DNA of 64,000 nucleotides, from NCBI RefSeq assembly GCF_021462415.1, contig NZ_JAKEDS010000001.1, positions 654,273 to 718,272 of the forward strand, given 5' to 3'. The translations under genes and the position numbers were made by a program. The notes below the pieces were generated by a model, which saw only the letters and a list, made by a program, of their open reading frames with translations, searched no databases and had not been told where the DNA came from. This DNA comes from Rhodohalobacter sp. 614A (GTDB taxonomy: Bacteria > Bacteroidota > Rhodothermia > Balneolales > Balneolaceae). Of the stretch, positions 53,477-60,892 are shown in pieces (the stretch's first letter is position 1; every line of letters begins with the position of its first letter).

Positions 53477-53558
53477 GTTATTGCGAACGAAATGAATAGA
53501 GTGATTGAAGGCGACAATCTTCCCAGCCTTATTGATAAGAAGGAGATTACGTCACCTT
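53477..53558. repeat. Degenerate copy of the dispersed palindromic repeat
   Basis: GTTATTGCGAACGAAATGAA recalls the left arm of the element at 45711-45798; the following GGCGACAATC and a final GAGATTACGTCACC are diverged counterparts of its inner and right parts. It lies between the RNase P RNA gene and the zinc-ribbon-like gene. Confidence 0.5.
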
Positions 53559-53579
53559 AACCGCAATACTGCTTCAGCT

Positions 53580-54314
53580 TTAAATTTTGAGCTGTTTTTT
53601 GGCTTCATCAAAGAACGACGGATCAATTACAATACGGCCGCTGTTTTCATCGATGATAACTTTGTTCTTACGGCGAACTTCCACCTGTGTTTGCGGCGGC
53701 AATGCCATTCCCAAAGCTGCACCTTTTTCCATCGCTACGACTGCAATTCCATTCGCAAGTCCGTTGCGAAGCCTGTTATAACTGCGAACATATCTGCTGT
53801 CGAGTTCCTCTTCGAGTTCATCGCGTTTATCGAGAAGTTTATCTTCTTCAGCTTTTGTACTCTCGATTACTTCATCGAGATTTTCTTTTTTCTCTCTGTG
53901 AAGCTCTTCCGTTTTTTCCAGCTCTTCTTTGTTCTCGGCTAATTCTTCTTCAAGCTCTTCCTGGCGTTTTTCAATTTCCTCTATTCTTGAAGTAGAATTT
54001 TCCACGAACTGTTTTTGAGCTTCAATCTCTTTCGTAAGGGCATCGTACTCACGATTGTTACGAACGGTTAATTGCTGCTCTTCATACTTCTTGGTTTTTT
54101 CAAGAGAAGATTCAATTTCAAGCTCAAGCTTTTTCTTTTCGGCTGTCAATTCAGCAGCTTCTTCTTCGAGCTGATTGATCTTAGCTTCGTGCCGGTTAAT
54201 GTTGGTTTCAATATCAAGAACCTCTTCGGGTAAATCTCCCCTTAGCTGCCGGATTTCGTCGATTCGGCTGTCGATATATTGAAGATTTGCGAGTTGTTGG
54301 AGTACCTCTTGCAT
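53580..54314 (-). CDS. CT398/zf-RING_7-type coiled-coil protein lacking its zinc ribbon cysteines
   Basis: 244 residues. About 180 residues of antiparallel coiled coil (ESSLEKTKKYEEQQLTVRNNREYDAL), then the C-terminal domain with YNRLRNGLANGIAVV and LPPQTQVEVRRKNKVIIDEN. This is the family of coiled-coil nucleic-acid-binding-like proteins that normally ends in a four-cysteine zinc ribbon. Here no cysteine is present: the first CxxC position reads GAALGM and the second reads DENS. It lies 18 bases after the Nif3-like gene in the same direction, a common pairing in bacteria. Confidence 0.88.
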   Translation of the reverse strand: MQEVLQQLANLQYIDSRIDEIRQLRGDLPEEVLDIETNINRHEAKINQLEEEAAELTAEKKKLELEIESSLEKTKKYEEQQLTVRNNREYDALTKEIEAQKQFVENSTSRIEEIEKRQEELEEELAENKEELEKTEELHREKKENLDEVIESTKAEEDKLLDKRDELEEELDSRYVRSYNRLRNGLANGIAVVAMEKGAALGMALPPQTQVEVRRKNKVIIDENSGRIVIDPSFFDEAKKQLKI

Positions 54315-54332
54315 GGGATTGTCTAAGAAGTT

Positions 54333-55385
54333 TTAGATGTTTTTATTTTCAAATTCAGTGACGTAAATCTCCATTGGGTTGGTTACGTTTTCGGTAGACT
54401 CTACTTCTACGTTTTCAAATGCTTCCGCCAGCTCTTTTCGGATGGCTTCAACTACTGGAAATTCACTTTCGTAATGCCCCGCGTCTACGAGTAAAAAATT
54501 TGGTTTTTCAATAAAGTAGTCGTGGTATTTAATATCTGCGGTAACGAACGCATCCGCTCCGGCTTTAAGGGCTCTTCTCTTCAGGCTCACACCGGCACCG
54601 CCGCAAACCGCTACTTTCTTAATTCGCTCTGCTCTGCCCGAATACCGCAGTGAGGGTACATCTAACGCACGGCAAACAAGATGAAGAAACTCTTTCATTG
54701 CAATACCATCATCCGGATAAAACCCGAGAACCCCCATTCCAAAATTGTTAGTGGGCGTGGACATCTCCATCACCTGGAAACTTCCTTTTTTCAACAGGCC
54801 TTCTTTTTCCAGAGCGTTTCTTAACTGGGAAACGTAGTGTTCGTCAATAATGGCCTCGAAATTCTTTTGCCCGTCTTTTCTGCCATCCACTTCATAAAAA
54901 TGAGCTTCTTCAGCTGAGTAATAGTTCAAAAGTTTCAGAACCGCTTCGGTATCATCATAATCAGTCGTTAAAGATATTTTGCGGCTGATATTATAGCTTT
55001 TGTCCAGAAACTGGAGATTGTCGAGACCGAGATTATTTGCCAGCACAAAAGAAACTCCGTCCAGGGCAGCATCTAAGTTGGTATGGGCGGTCAGGAGGGC
55101 AATATTATTGCGAATCATTTTGTAAATGATTCGTCCTTCCTCATTGGTAGGATTGATACTGGAAATCTTGTTGAAAATGAGTGGATGATGAGAAACAATG
55201 AGCTCACAGTTTTTGTCGATGGCTTCATCAACAACAGGCTCAGTTACATCGAGGCAGACTAAGATTTTGGAAACCGGTGCGTTGGGGTCGCCGAGCAGAA
55301 GCCCAACATTATCATAACTCATCTTTATACCCGGGGGAGCCCATTGGTGTATAAAGTTTGTTATATGACTCACCTGAGTGTTCAA
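54333..55385 (-). CDS. Nif3-like dinuclear metal centre protein (YbgI family)
   Basis: 350 residues, the long form with an inserted domain between the two halves. Metal ligands are in SHHPLIF, HTNLDAALDGVS and DAGHYESEFPVVEAI, and VCGGAGVS begins the second half. The family forms hexameric toroids and may act as a GTP cyclohydrolase 1 type 2-like or other metal hydrolase; no reaction is sure. It precedes the zinc-ribbon-like gene by 18 bases, probably in one operon. Confidence 0.93.
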   Translation of the reverse strand: MNTQVSHITNFIHQWAPPGIKMSYDNVGLLLGDPNAPVSKILVCLDVTEPVVDEAIDKNCELIVSHHPLIFNKISSINPTNEEGRIIYKMIRNNIALLTAHTNLDAALDGVSFVLANNLGLDNLQFLDKSYNISRKISLTTDYDDTEAVLKLLNYYSAEEAHFYEVDGRKDGQKNFEAIIDEHYVSQLRNALEKEGLLKKGSFQVMEMSTPTNNFGMGVLGFYPDDGIAMKEFLHLVCRALDVPSLRYSGRAERIKKVAVCGGAGVSLKRRALKAGADAFVTADIKYHDYFIEKPNFLLVDAGHYESEFPVVEAIRKELAEAFENVEVESTENVTNPMEIYVTEFENKNI

Positions 55386-55727
55386 GTCTGTTCTCCCCCC
55401 TTAATTTGTTGATAAGAAGAATCAGCCTTTCGGGATTTGAACCCTGCGGTTGTCCTATGTTTGGATTTTCGCTGGTGTATCATTGTTTTTTCCACAGACT
55501 TTAAAAATACGAATCATTTTATTCCATTAAAAACAATTTTTCGTCAATTTAAACTCTCATAATATAAATCTGCAAGAATGAACTTTGCATGCTCTCCTCA
55601 TTGATTTCAACCATTTTATATTATCGATTTTAAAAGCAAAGCGATAATTTTGAATTCTTTAGAAATACTTTTTGATTTGTTTGTACAACAAGAGCCAACA
55701 ATAAAACGTGCCAGTTAATTTTACTCC
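55386..55727. other. Intergenic region between the Nif3-like gene and yggS
   Basis: 342 AT-rich bases between divergent genes. A T-arm-like string (55432-55444) is the only notable word, but no tRNA can be folded around it. I see no gene. Confidence 0.5.
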
Positions 55728-56426
55728 ATGAGCGAATCCATACACGAACGATACCAAAACATTAAAACCCGAATAGCCGATGCTTGCAAGAAAGCGGACA
55801 GAGATCCCAGCGAAATTATATTGATTGCCGTCAGCAAGTTGAAGCCGGATGAAGATGTCATTGAATTATTGAAAGACGGTCAACTTCATTTTGGAGAAAA
55901 CCGGGCAAAAGCCCTGGAAGACCGAATGACGGCCATCCCCGATGAATCTATCCAGTGGCACTTTATCGGAAATCTTCAGACCAATAAAATCAAATATATA
56001 GCGCACCGGGTAAACTGGATTCAATCGGTTCACAAGAAGAAAGCCCTCAAAGAGATTGAAAAACGTGCCGCACAGGAGAATCGGACGATAAACACCTTAA
56101 TACAGGTAAATATCAGTGAGGAAGATCAAAAAAGTGGCTGCGCTCCCGAAGATCTTGAAAAAATTCTTCAATACGGCCAGTCTCTAAAACACACCAATGT
56201 TTGCGGATTGATGGGAATGGCGACATATACCGACGATCATGAAGTTGTCCGGCCCGAATTTAAACTTCTGAAACAGTTATCGGAAGAACATCAACATTTA
56301 AATGACGGAGCGGTAAACCTGCAGCATATTTCCATGGGAATGACCAATGATTTTGATGTAGCCATCGAAGAGGGAGCAACGATTGTTAGAATTGGTACAG
56401 CCATATTTGGCGAACGCAACTATTAA
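55728..56426 (+). CDS. yggS: YggS-family PLP homeostasis protein
   Basis: 232 residues. The PLP lysine is in ILIAVSKLKP (Lys37); also seen are HFGENRAKAL, WHFIGNLQTNKIKYI, LIQVNISEEDQKSG, MGMATYTDD and the closing VRIGTAIFGERNY. It is a non-catalytic PLP carrier that balances vitamin B6 and amino acids. In Gram-positive bacteria the homologue (ylmE) heads the sepF-ylmGH-divIVA cluster; here small membrane proteins and a DivIVA-domain gene also follow it. Confidence 0.96.
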   Translation: MSESIHERYQNIKTRIADACKKADRDPSEIILIAVSKLKPDEDVIELLKDGQLHFGENRAKALEDRMTAIPDESIQWHFIGNLQTNKIKYIAHRVNWIQSVHKKKALKEIEKRAAQENRTINTLIQVNISEEDQKSGCAPEDLEKILQYGQSLKHTNVCGLMGMATYTDDHEVVRPEFKLLKQLSEEHQHLNDGAVNLQHISMGMTNDFDVAIEEGATIVRIGTAIFGERNY

Positions 56427-56596
56427 ACGCGTCAAACGTAATAAATACATCTCTCTGACTTGCTATTTACAGATTTGATCGGTTACATATAATCGTGGGA
56501 TTTTTATTAATTTATTTTACTGAAAGTAGCAGAGCGGGAATGGTTTTAGGTAACCTTATAACGTTTACTTCCAATTTCATTTAAATAGACCAAATT

Positions 56597-56908
56597 ATGT
56601 CTGGCACTTTCATTGCGTTGATTATCCTTACAGCTATTATTGGCGGATACCTGATTGACTACCAAAAAAACAAGCTTAAATGGCAATCAACGAATACCAA
56701 ACAGAACGAGGAAGTGGATGATCTTCGCAAACTGGTTCAACAGATGAAAAAAAGGATTGAAAACCTGGAAGCTATTGCCGCACAAAATCCGGATGATTTC
56801 AGAAATAACAATTCAAATCCGCGGGACTTTATCGAAATTGATGATGAAGAATCCGCCAAAAAAGAAAACCAGCAGAAAGTAGCTGATCACGTAAAAACTA
56901 AAGGGTAA
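56597..56908 (+). CDS. Small PspB-like membrane/coiled-coil protein (member 1)
   Basis: 103 residues: a single N-terminal transmembrane helix (FIALIILTAIIGGYLI), then a cytoplasmic coiled coil DDLRKLVQQMKKRIENLEAIAAQNPDDF and an acidic tail. The [KR]RIENLE[AR]I pattern recalls PspB. It lacks the KLRNMLNQ end of the next three genes and stands six bases before the second, so it is a divergent member of the same run. Function unknown; a stress or division role is inferred from context only. Confidence 0.75.
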   Translation: MSGTFIALIILTAIIGGYLIDYQKNKLKWQSTNTKQNEEVDDLRKLVQQMKKRIENLEAIAAQNPDDFRNNNSNPRDFIEIDDEESAKKENQQKVADHVKTKG

Positions 56909-56914
56909 GTACGA

Positions 56915-57286
56915 ATGGAATTTATACAATTATTGGAACCTTGGATGATCCCAATTATAATAATGATTTGTGTAACCATTATTGTAGCCGTTTCTGTTAT
57001 CGGGAATATTATCACCACGTCCATGAAAAGGAAGGATGGGAAGGACCTTTCGGAAAACAAAGAGTTTATAAATGCACTTCGTGAGTTCAAGGAAAATATA
57101 GATCAACGGGTTGCCAACCTCGAAGATGTTGTGCATGCCGAAAGAAAACGAAATGCTTCCCTGAAGGCTAATGAGGGAAAGAAAACGAACATGCAAAGTG
57201 CAATTGAGCTGGAACTTGATGAGGAAAAAACTCAAGAACAGGATGCCAATGAATCTTCAAAACTCAGAAACATGTTAAACCAATAG
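56915..57286 (+). CDS. Small membrane/coiled-coil protein (member 2)
   Basis: 123 residues: a transmembrane helix (MIPIIIMICVTIIVAVSVIG), then DLSENKEFINALREFKENID and QRVANLEDVVHAERKRN, an acidic helical tail and the final KLRNMLNQ. The middle block and the ending are shared with the two genes that follow, so these three are paralogues from tandem duplication. It is 4 bases upstream of member 3. No known family beyond a PspB-like resemblance. Confidence 0.75.
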   Translation: MEFIQLLEPWMIPIIIMICVTIIVAVSVIGNIITTSMKRKDGKDLSENKEFINALREFKENIDQRVANLEDVVHAERKRNASLKANEGKKTNMQSAIELELDEEKTQEQDANESSKLRNMLNQ

Positions 57287-57290
57287 CGTT

Positions 57291-57638
57291 ATGAGTCCTG
57301 ATGAGTTAATTGGTATGTCCATCTTTTTTGGCAGCATTGTAGCCATAATTTTTATTTTTGTGGTGGGTAGCATTATCAAGACATGGCTCAATAAAGGTTC
57401 AACCAAAAATCTTTCTGAAAACAAGGAATTTCTGGATGCTCTTCGCGAATTCAAGGAAAATATGGAGAGAAGAATGTCGAACCTGGAAGAGATCGTTTCT
57501 GATGAACGATCCGTAACAGCATCTGGCAATCAGGAAAGAAAATCGCAGCGTACAATTGAGTTGGAATTTGAGGACGAACCTCAACCCGAAAAGAAAATTG
57601 AAGAGACTGCGAAACTTCGAAATATTTTAAATCAATAA
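57291..57638 (+). CDS. Small membrane/coiled-coil protein (member 3)
   Basis: 115 residues: a transmembrane helix (MSIFFGSIVAIIFIFVVGSI), NLSENKEFLDALREFKENME, RRMSNLEEIVSDERS, an acidic region and the ending KLRNILNQ. Closest to member 4 in the membrane part (FFGSIVAIIFI against VFGSIVSIVFL). It is followed by member 4 after 12 bases. Confidence 0.75.
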   Translation: MSPDELIGMSIFFGSIVAIIFIFVVGSIIKTWLNKGSTKNLSENKEFLDALREFKENMERRMSNLEEIVSDERSVTASGNQERKSQRTIELEFEDEPQPEKKIEETAKLRNILNQ

Positions 57639-57650
57639 TGTAGGCCTATT

Positions 57651-58007
57651 ATGAATGAAGAGGTATTTATTGTTGCCATCGTTTTTGGAAGCATCGTTTC
57701 AATCGTATTCCTTGGAATTATTGGAAGCATTATTAAAGCTTGGGTTAAAAAGGGATCGTCTAAAAATCTTTCGGAAAACCAGGAGTTTTTAGCTGCTTTA
57801 AGGGAGTTTAAAGAAAAGACCGACCGCAGACTTTCCAACCTGGAAGCTATTATTACAGATGAGAAACCACCTGCCAGGGAAAAATCGAACAAGAAAGAAC
57901 TTCCTGAAAAAGAGAAAAAAAGCGCCATTGAAATAGAAATTGAAACCGAAAAAAAGAAAGAGAGTTCTAAAGAAAGCGGAAAATTGCGCAATATGTTAAA
58001 CCAATAA
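57651..58007 (+). CDS. Small membrane/coiled-coil protein (member 4)
   Basis: 118 residues: a transmembrane helix (FIVAIVFGSIVSIVFLGIIG), NLSENQEFLAALREFKEKTD, RRLSNLEAIITDEKP, a lysine/glutamate-rich tail and KLRNMLNQ at the end. The shared ending suggests a conserved interaction peptide. A DivIVA-domain gene begins 96 bases downstream. Confidence 0.75.
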   Translation: MNEEVFIVAIVFGSIVSIVFLGIIGSIIKAWVKKGSSKNLSENQEFLAALREFKEKTDRRLSNLEAIITDEKPPAREKSNKKELPEKEKKSAIEIEIETEKKKESSKESGKLRNMLNQ

Positions 58008-58103
58008 CTGTTAATTTTGGGGACCGTTTGTTTTTAAACCCGCACACTATTTTATTACTCCAAAGCGAGTTCATTTTTTTGAATCCTTATAGAAAAATCC
58101 CCT

Positions 58104-58709
58104 ATGAAATTAACAGCACTCGAGATCAAGCAGCAGCAGTTTGAGAAATCTCTTCGTGGTTATGACCCCGCCGAAGTTCAATCCTACCTGAACCTTATAG
58201 CCAGCGAATGGGAACATATGGTTGGCAAGATCCGTGAACTGGAAACCCAGGTTGATAAGATGAACAACAAGTTGAAACACTATGAACGTGTTGAAGAAGC
58301 GCTCCACGAAACTCTTCAAACAGCCAAGAGTTCAGCCGAAGAGAAATTAAGCGGTGCAAAAAAAGAAGCCAGTATTATTCGCGAAAAAGCTGAAATGGAA
58401 GCCGAAGCTATTATAAAGGATGCAAACCAGGAGCGTCGTGAAATTCGGCAAAGCATTATTCAACTTATTGATAAACGCGAAGAAATCATCAGAAGCATAA
58501 AGTCTTATCTTGAGAATACACGTGAATCGTTAGATCAATTCTCCGATGATGAACGATCTCTTTTTACGGTTCCGGACCAGCCTGAATTCATTTCAAAAAA
58601 AGAGTCAAGAAAAAGCCCGGCACAAAAACCGGAAAAGTCTAATCTTCTTAAAGACAGTGACATTCCCGGCGCTGAGAGAATTGACAGCATTATTGATGAA
58701 CTTGACTGA
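58104..58709 (+). CDS. DivIVA-domain coiled-coil protein
   Basis: 201 residues. The N-terminal segment MKLTALEIKQQQFEKSLRGYDPAEVQSYL is the DivIVA/GpsB membrane-contact domain, followed by a long coiled coil (about 35-150, with EEALHETLQTAKSSAEEKL) and a disordered tail. By family it self-assembles at curved membrane and places division or envelope proteins. It is encoded behind yggS and the small membrane proteins, echoing the ylm-divIVA arrangement of Gram-positives. Confidence 0.9.
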   Translation: MKLTALEIKQQQFEKSLRGYDPAEVQSYLNLIASEWEHMVGKIRELETQVDKMNNKLKHYERVEEALHETLQTAKSSAEEKLSGAKKEASIIREKAEMEAEAIIKDANQERREIRQSIIQLIDKREEIIRSIKSYLENTRESLDQFSDDERSLFTVPDQPEFISKKESRKSPAQKPEKSNLLKDSDIPGAERIDSIIDELD

Positions 58710-58732
58710 CAAACTAATTTTTTTAAAGAATC

Positions 58733-59569
58733 ATGGCATTTGACTCTGTAGAACAGTTTAGAGAAAAACGAGCTGAAGCTTTGAAATTTATTCAGGCCGA
58801 AACTGACCTTCGGCCTAACTATTTATTGATACTGGGCACCGGTTTGGGCCAGCTTGCTGATGAAATGATCGTAGAAAGCGAAATTCCTTATGATCAGATA
58901 CCGCACTTCCCTGTATCAACAGTTGAAAGCCATGCCGGCAAACTACTTTTCGGCACGCTTGGAGACAAGGAAGTAGTTGCTATGCAGGGGCGCTTTCATT
59001 TTTACGAAGGCTACACCATGCAGCAAATCGTTTTTCCCATTCGTGTTTTAAAAGAAAACGGAGCCGATACACTTTTTGTCAGCAACGCCTGTGGCGGCAT
59101 GAATCCCCAGTACCGAAGAGGGGATATCATGTTAATTTCTGACCACATCAACTTATTGGGTGACAATCCGTTAATTGGCCCAAATGATGATGAACTCGGC
59201 CCTCGATTTCCCGATATGAGTGACCCTTATACCGAAAGATTGCGGGAAATCGCCCAAAATGTAGCTCTCGAAGAAAGCATTCCTATGCACCAAGGTGTGT
59301 ATGTGGCGGTCAGTGGTCCCATGCTGGAAACCAAAGCAGAGTACAGGTTTTTGAGGCTACTTGGAGCAGACGTGGTTGGAATGAGTACCATTCCAGAAGT
59401 TATATCTGCCGTGCACATGGGAATGGATGTTTTAGGCATTTCGGCAATTACCGACGAATGTTTCCCGGATGCACTCGAACCTGTAAACATTGAAGATATT
59501 TTAGAAGCAGCCGCAATGGCGGAACCCAAAATGACAAAAATCATGATCCGGGTTCTGGAAAAATTGTAA
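58733..59569 (+). CDS. Purine nucleoside phosphorylase (trimeric type)
   Basis: 278 residues. Seen: LILGTGLGQLADEM (phosphate loop), HAGKLLFGTL, MQGRFHFYEGYTMQQIVFP, FVSNACGGMNPQYRRGD, SGPMLETKAEYRFLRLLGADVVGMSTIPEVI. These match the trimeric PNP class, which splits inosine and guanosine with phosphate in purine salvage. It begins 23 bases after the DivIVA-like gene, probably in the same transcript. Confidence 0.95.
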   Translation: MAFDSVEQFREKRAEALKFIQAETDLRPNYLLILGTGLGQLADEMIVESEIPYDQIPHFPVSTVESHAGKLLFGTLGDKEVVAMQGRFHFYEGYTMQQIVFPIRVLKENGADTLFVSNACGGMNPQYRRGDIMLISDHINLLGDNPLIGPNDDELGPRFPDMSDPYTERLREIAQNVALEESIPMHQGVYVAVSGPMLETKAEYRFLRLLGADVVGMSTIPEVISAVHMGMDVLGISAITDECFPDALEPVNIEDILEAAAMAEPKMTKIMIRVLEKL

Positions 59570-59592
59570 TAAATTAGCATTACGCTTAGAGA

Positions 59593-59637
59593 TTCAATGA
59601 AGCAGGGCGTGGTAAACCAGAGCCCTAAAACATTGAA
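59593..59637. other. Compound stem-loop after the purine phosphorylase gene
   Basis: Three helices nest: TTCAATG (59593-59599) with CATTGAA (59631-59637), AGGGC (59604-59608) with GCCCT (59622-59626), and TGGT (59610-59613) with ACCA (59616-59619), with small internal loops. No U-run follows, so it is more likely an mRNA-stabilising or structured RNA element than a plain terminator. Confidence 0.5.
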
Positions 59638-59780
59638 AACAGACTGATACTTTGATACGAATAATTACGTAAATTATATTAGGTACTGATATTTTTTTAG
59701 AAAAGATTGTATTTTCCTATTGGAATTCAACAATTCTTTTCTTTTAATGCTTTAACCACTTAATCATATAGCGTCACTGC

Positions 59781-60560
59781 ATGAGCTCAGACGGTTTTGA
59801 TGATGGTTCCGTATGGAACGAATTCCAATGGGAGTCTCACCTGAACGAAATTGAACGACGCAGCGAACAACTGCGCCGCTTTATCACATCCGACCCTAAA
59901 GGAAAAACCCCAAGATGGATCACTCTTCTCCAGGAAAGCATGGATGAACTGGATGCTGTTGAAGCATTCATTGAAGAGGAGCTTCTTCTTGATGAGGCCT
60001 ATTTCCCCGAAGATGAAGATGATTGGGAAGATGATGAAGACGAATTTGAAGATGACGATTTTTTCTTCAAAGATTCTTCATTTCCTTTTTATGACGAAGA
60101 AGAAGACGAGGAAGATGATTTTGACTATGGTGAGGAATGGAAGGAATTAAGTGATGATTTTACCCTTTCCGACTACGGATCAATCGAAAATCTGGATATC
60201 TACCAGGAAGCCCGCGCCTACGCTGTGGATGTTCTGAAATGGGCTGAGATTGTCCCCCCGCAAATGCAAACCAAACATATTCATGAGTTTATTACGAATG
60301 TTTTAAAAATCACGGCCAAGCTTGCCGGCGGTTACTCTTTTGGTTTCGAACAGGATGTACTGGGTGGAAATATCGCTTATACTAAAAAAGCACTTTATAG
60401 TGCCAATGCAGCCCTTAGCCATCTACAGCAGATGAGGAGAGAGCCGTTTATTACTTCACTTGTCTATTCAAAATTTCATGGCCGCCTGTTCGAGATGCGC
60501 AACGATATCGGAATTTATATCCAGGAGTTGAGAGACCGTTTTCAGCTTGGGCTTGAGTAA
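59781..60560 (+). CDS. Acidic helical protein of unknown function
   Basis: 259 residues without export signal. An N-terminal helical domain (HLNEIERRSEQLRRFITSDP) is joined by an extremely acidic low-complexity linker (about residues 75-125, runs of Asp and Glu with Phe and Tyr) to a helical C-terminal domain (YQEARAYAVDVLKWAEIVP, then AALSHLQQMRREPF). I do not recognise the family. The composition of the linker fits salt-adapted or nucleic-acid-mimicking proteins; both are speculation. Confidence 0.7.
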   Translation: MSSDGFDDGSVWNEFQWESHLNEIERRSEQLRRFITSDPKGKTPRWITLLQESMDELDAVEAFIEEELLLDEAYFPEDEDDWEDDEDEFEDDDFFFKDSSFPFYDEEEDEEDDFDYGEEWKELSDDFTLSDYGSIENLDIYQEARAYAVDVLKWAEIVPPQMQTKHIHEFITNVLKITAKLAGGYSFGFEQDVLGGNIAYTKKALYSANAALSHLQQMRREPFITSLVYSKFHGRLFEMRNDIGIYIQELRDRFQLGLE

Positions 60561-60892
60561 TTATAAATCTCTTTCATTTCTGAAACCTTTTTCCTGAGAA
60601 CAGACAGTAACTTTTTTGCCTTTTCAAGGTGTATTCTGTCAGGCAAGACTGCTACTCTGGACCATTTTTTCTAATTTCGTGATTGCCGTTATCATTCAAA
60701 TAAATATCGGGGAAAATTTTCCATTTATGATCAAGGGTTCGCTACTTAAAGGTACTGGCAAACACCGATAGCTTATCGTCTTTACCTTTATTACCCGTGA
60801 ACTCATTTTTAAATTATCCTTATAGCTTCATGAATAGGATGTTTATTTATGCATAAATTTTTTAGTATACCTACAACAATCATCAGGTTATT
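60561..60892. other. Intergenic region before the T9SS-cargo gene
   Basis: 332 AT-rich bases between two rightward genes. It should hold the promoter of the downstream gene; I see no clear gene, hairpin terminator or repeat. Confidence 0.5.

Noticed and set aside
55432-55444. T-arm-like string (GGGATTTGAACCC) suggesting a tRNA on the minus strand
   Set aside because: No acceptor stem, D-arm or anticodon arm can be folded around it and no CCA follows; at most a chance match or an old attachment-site scar.
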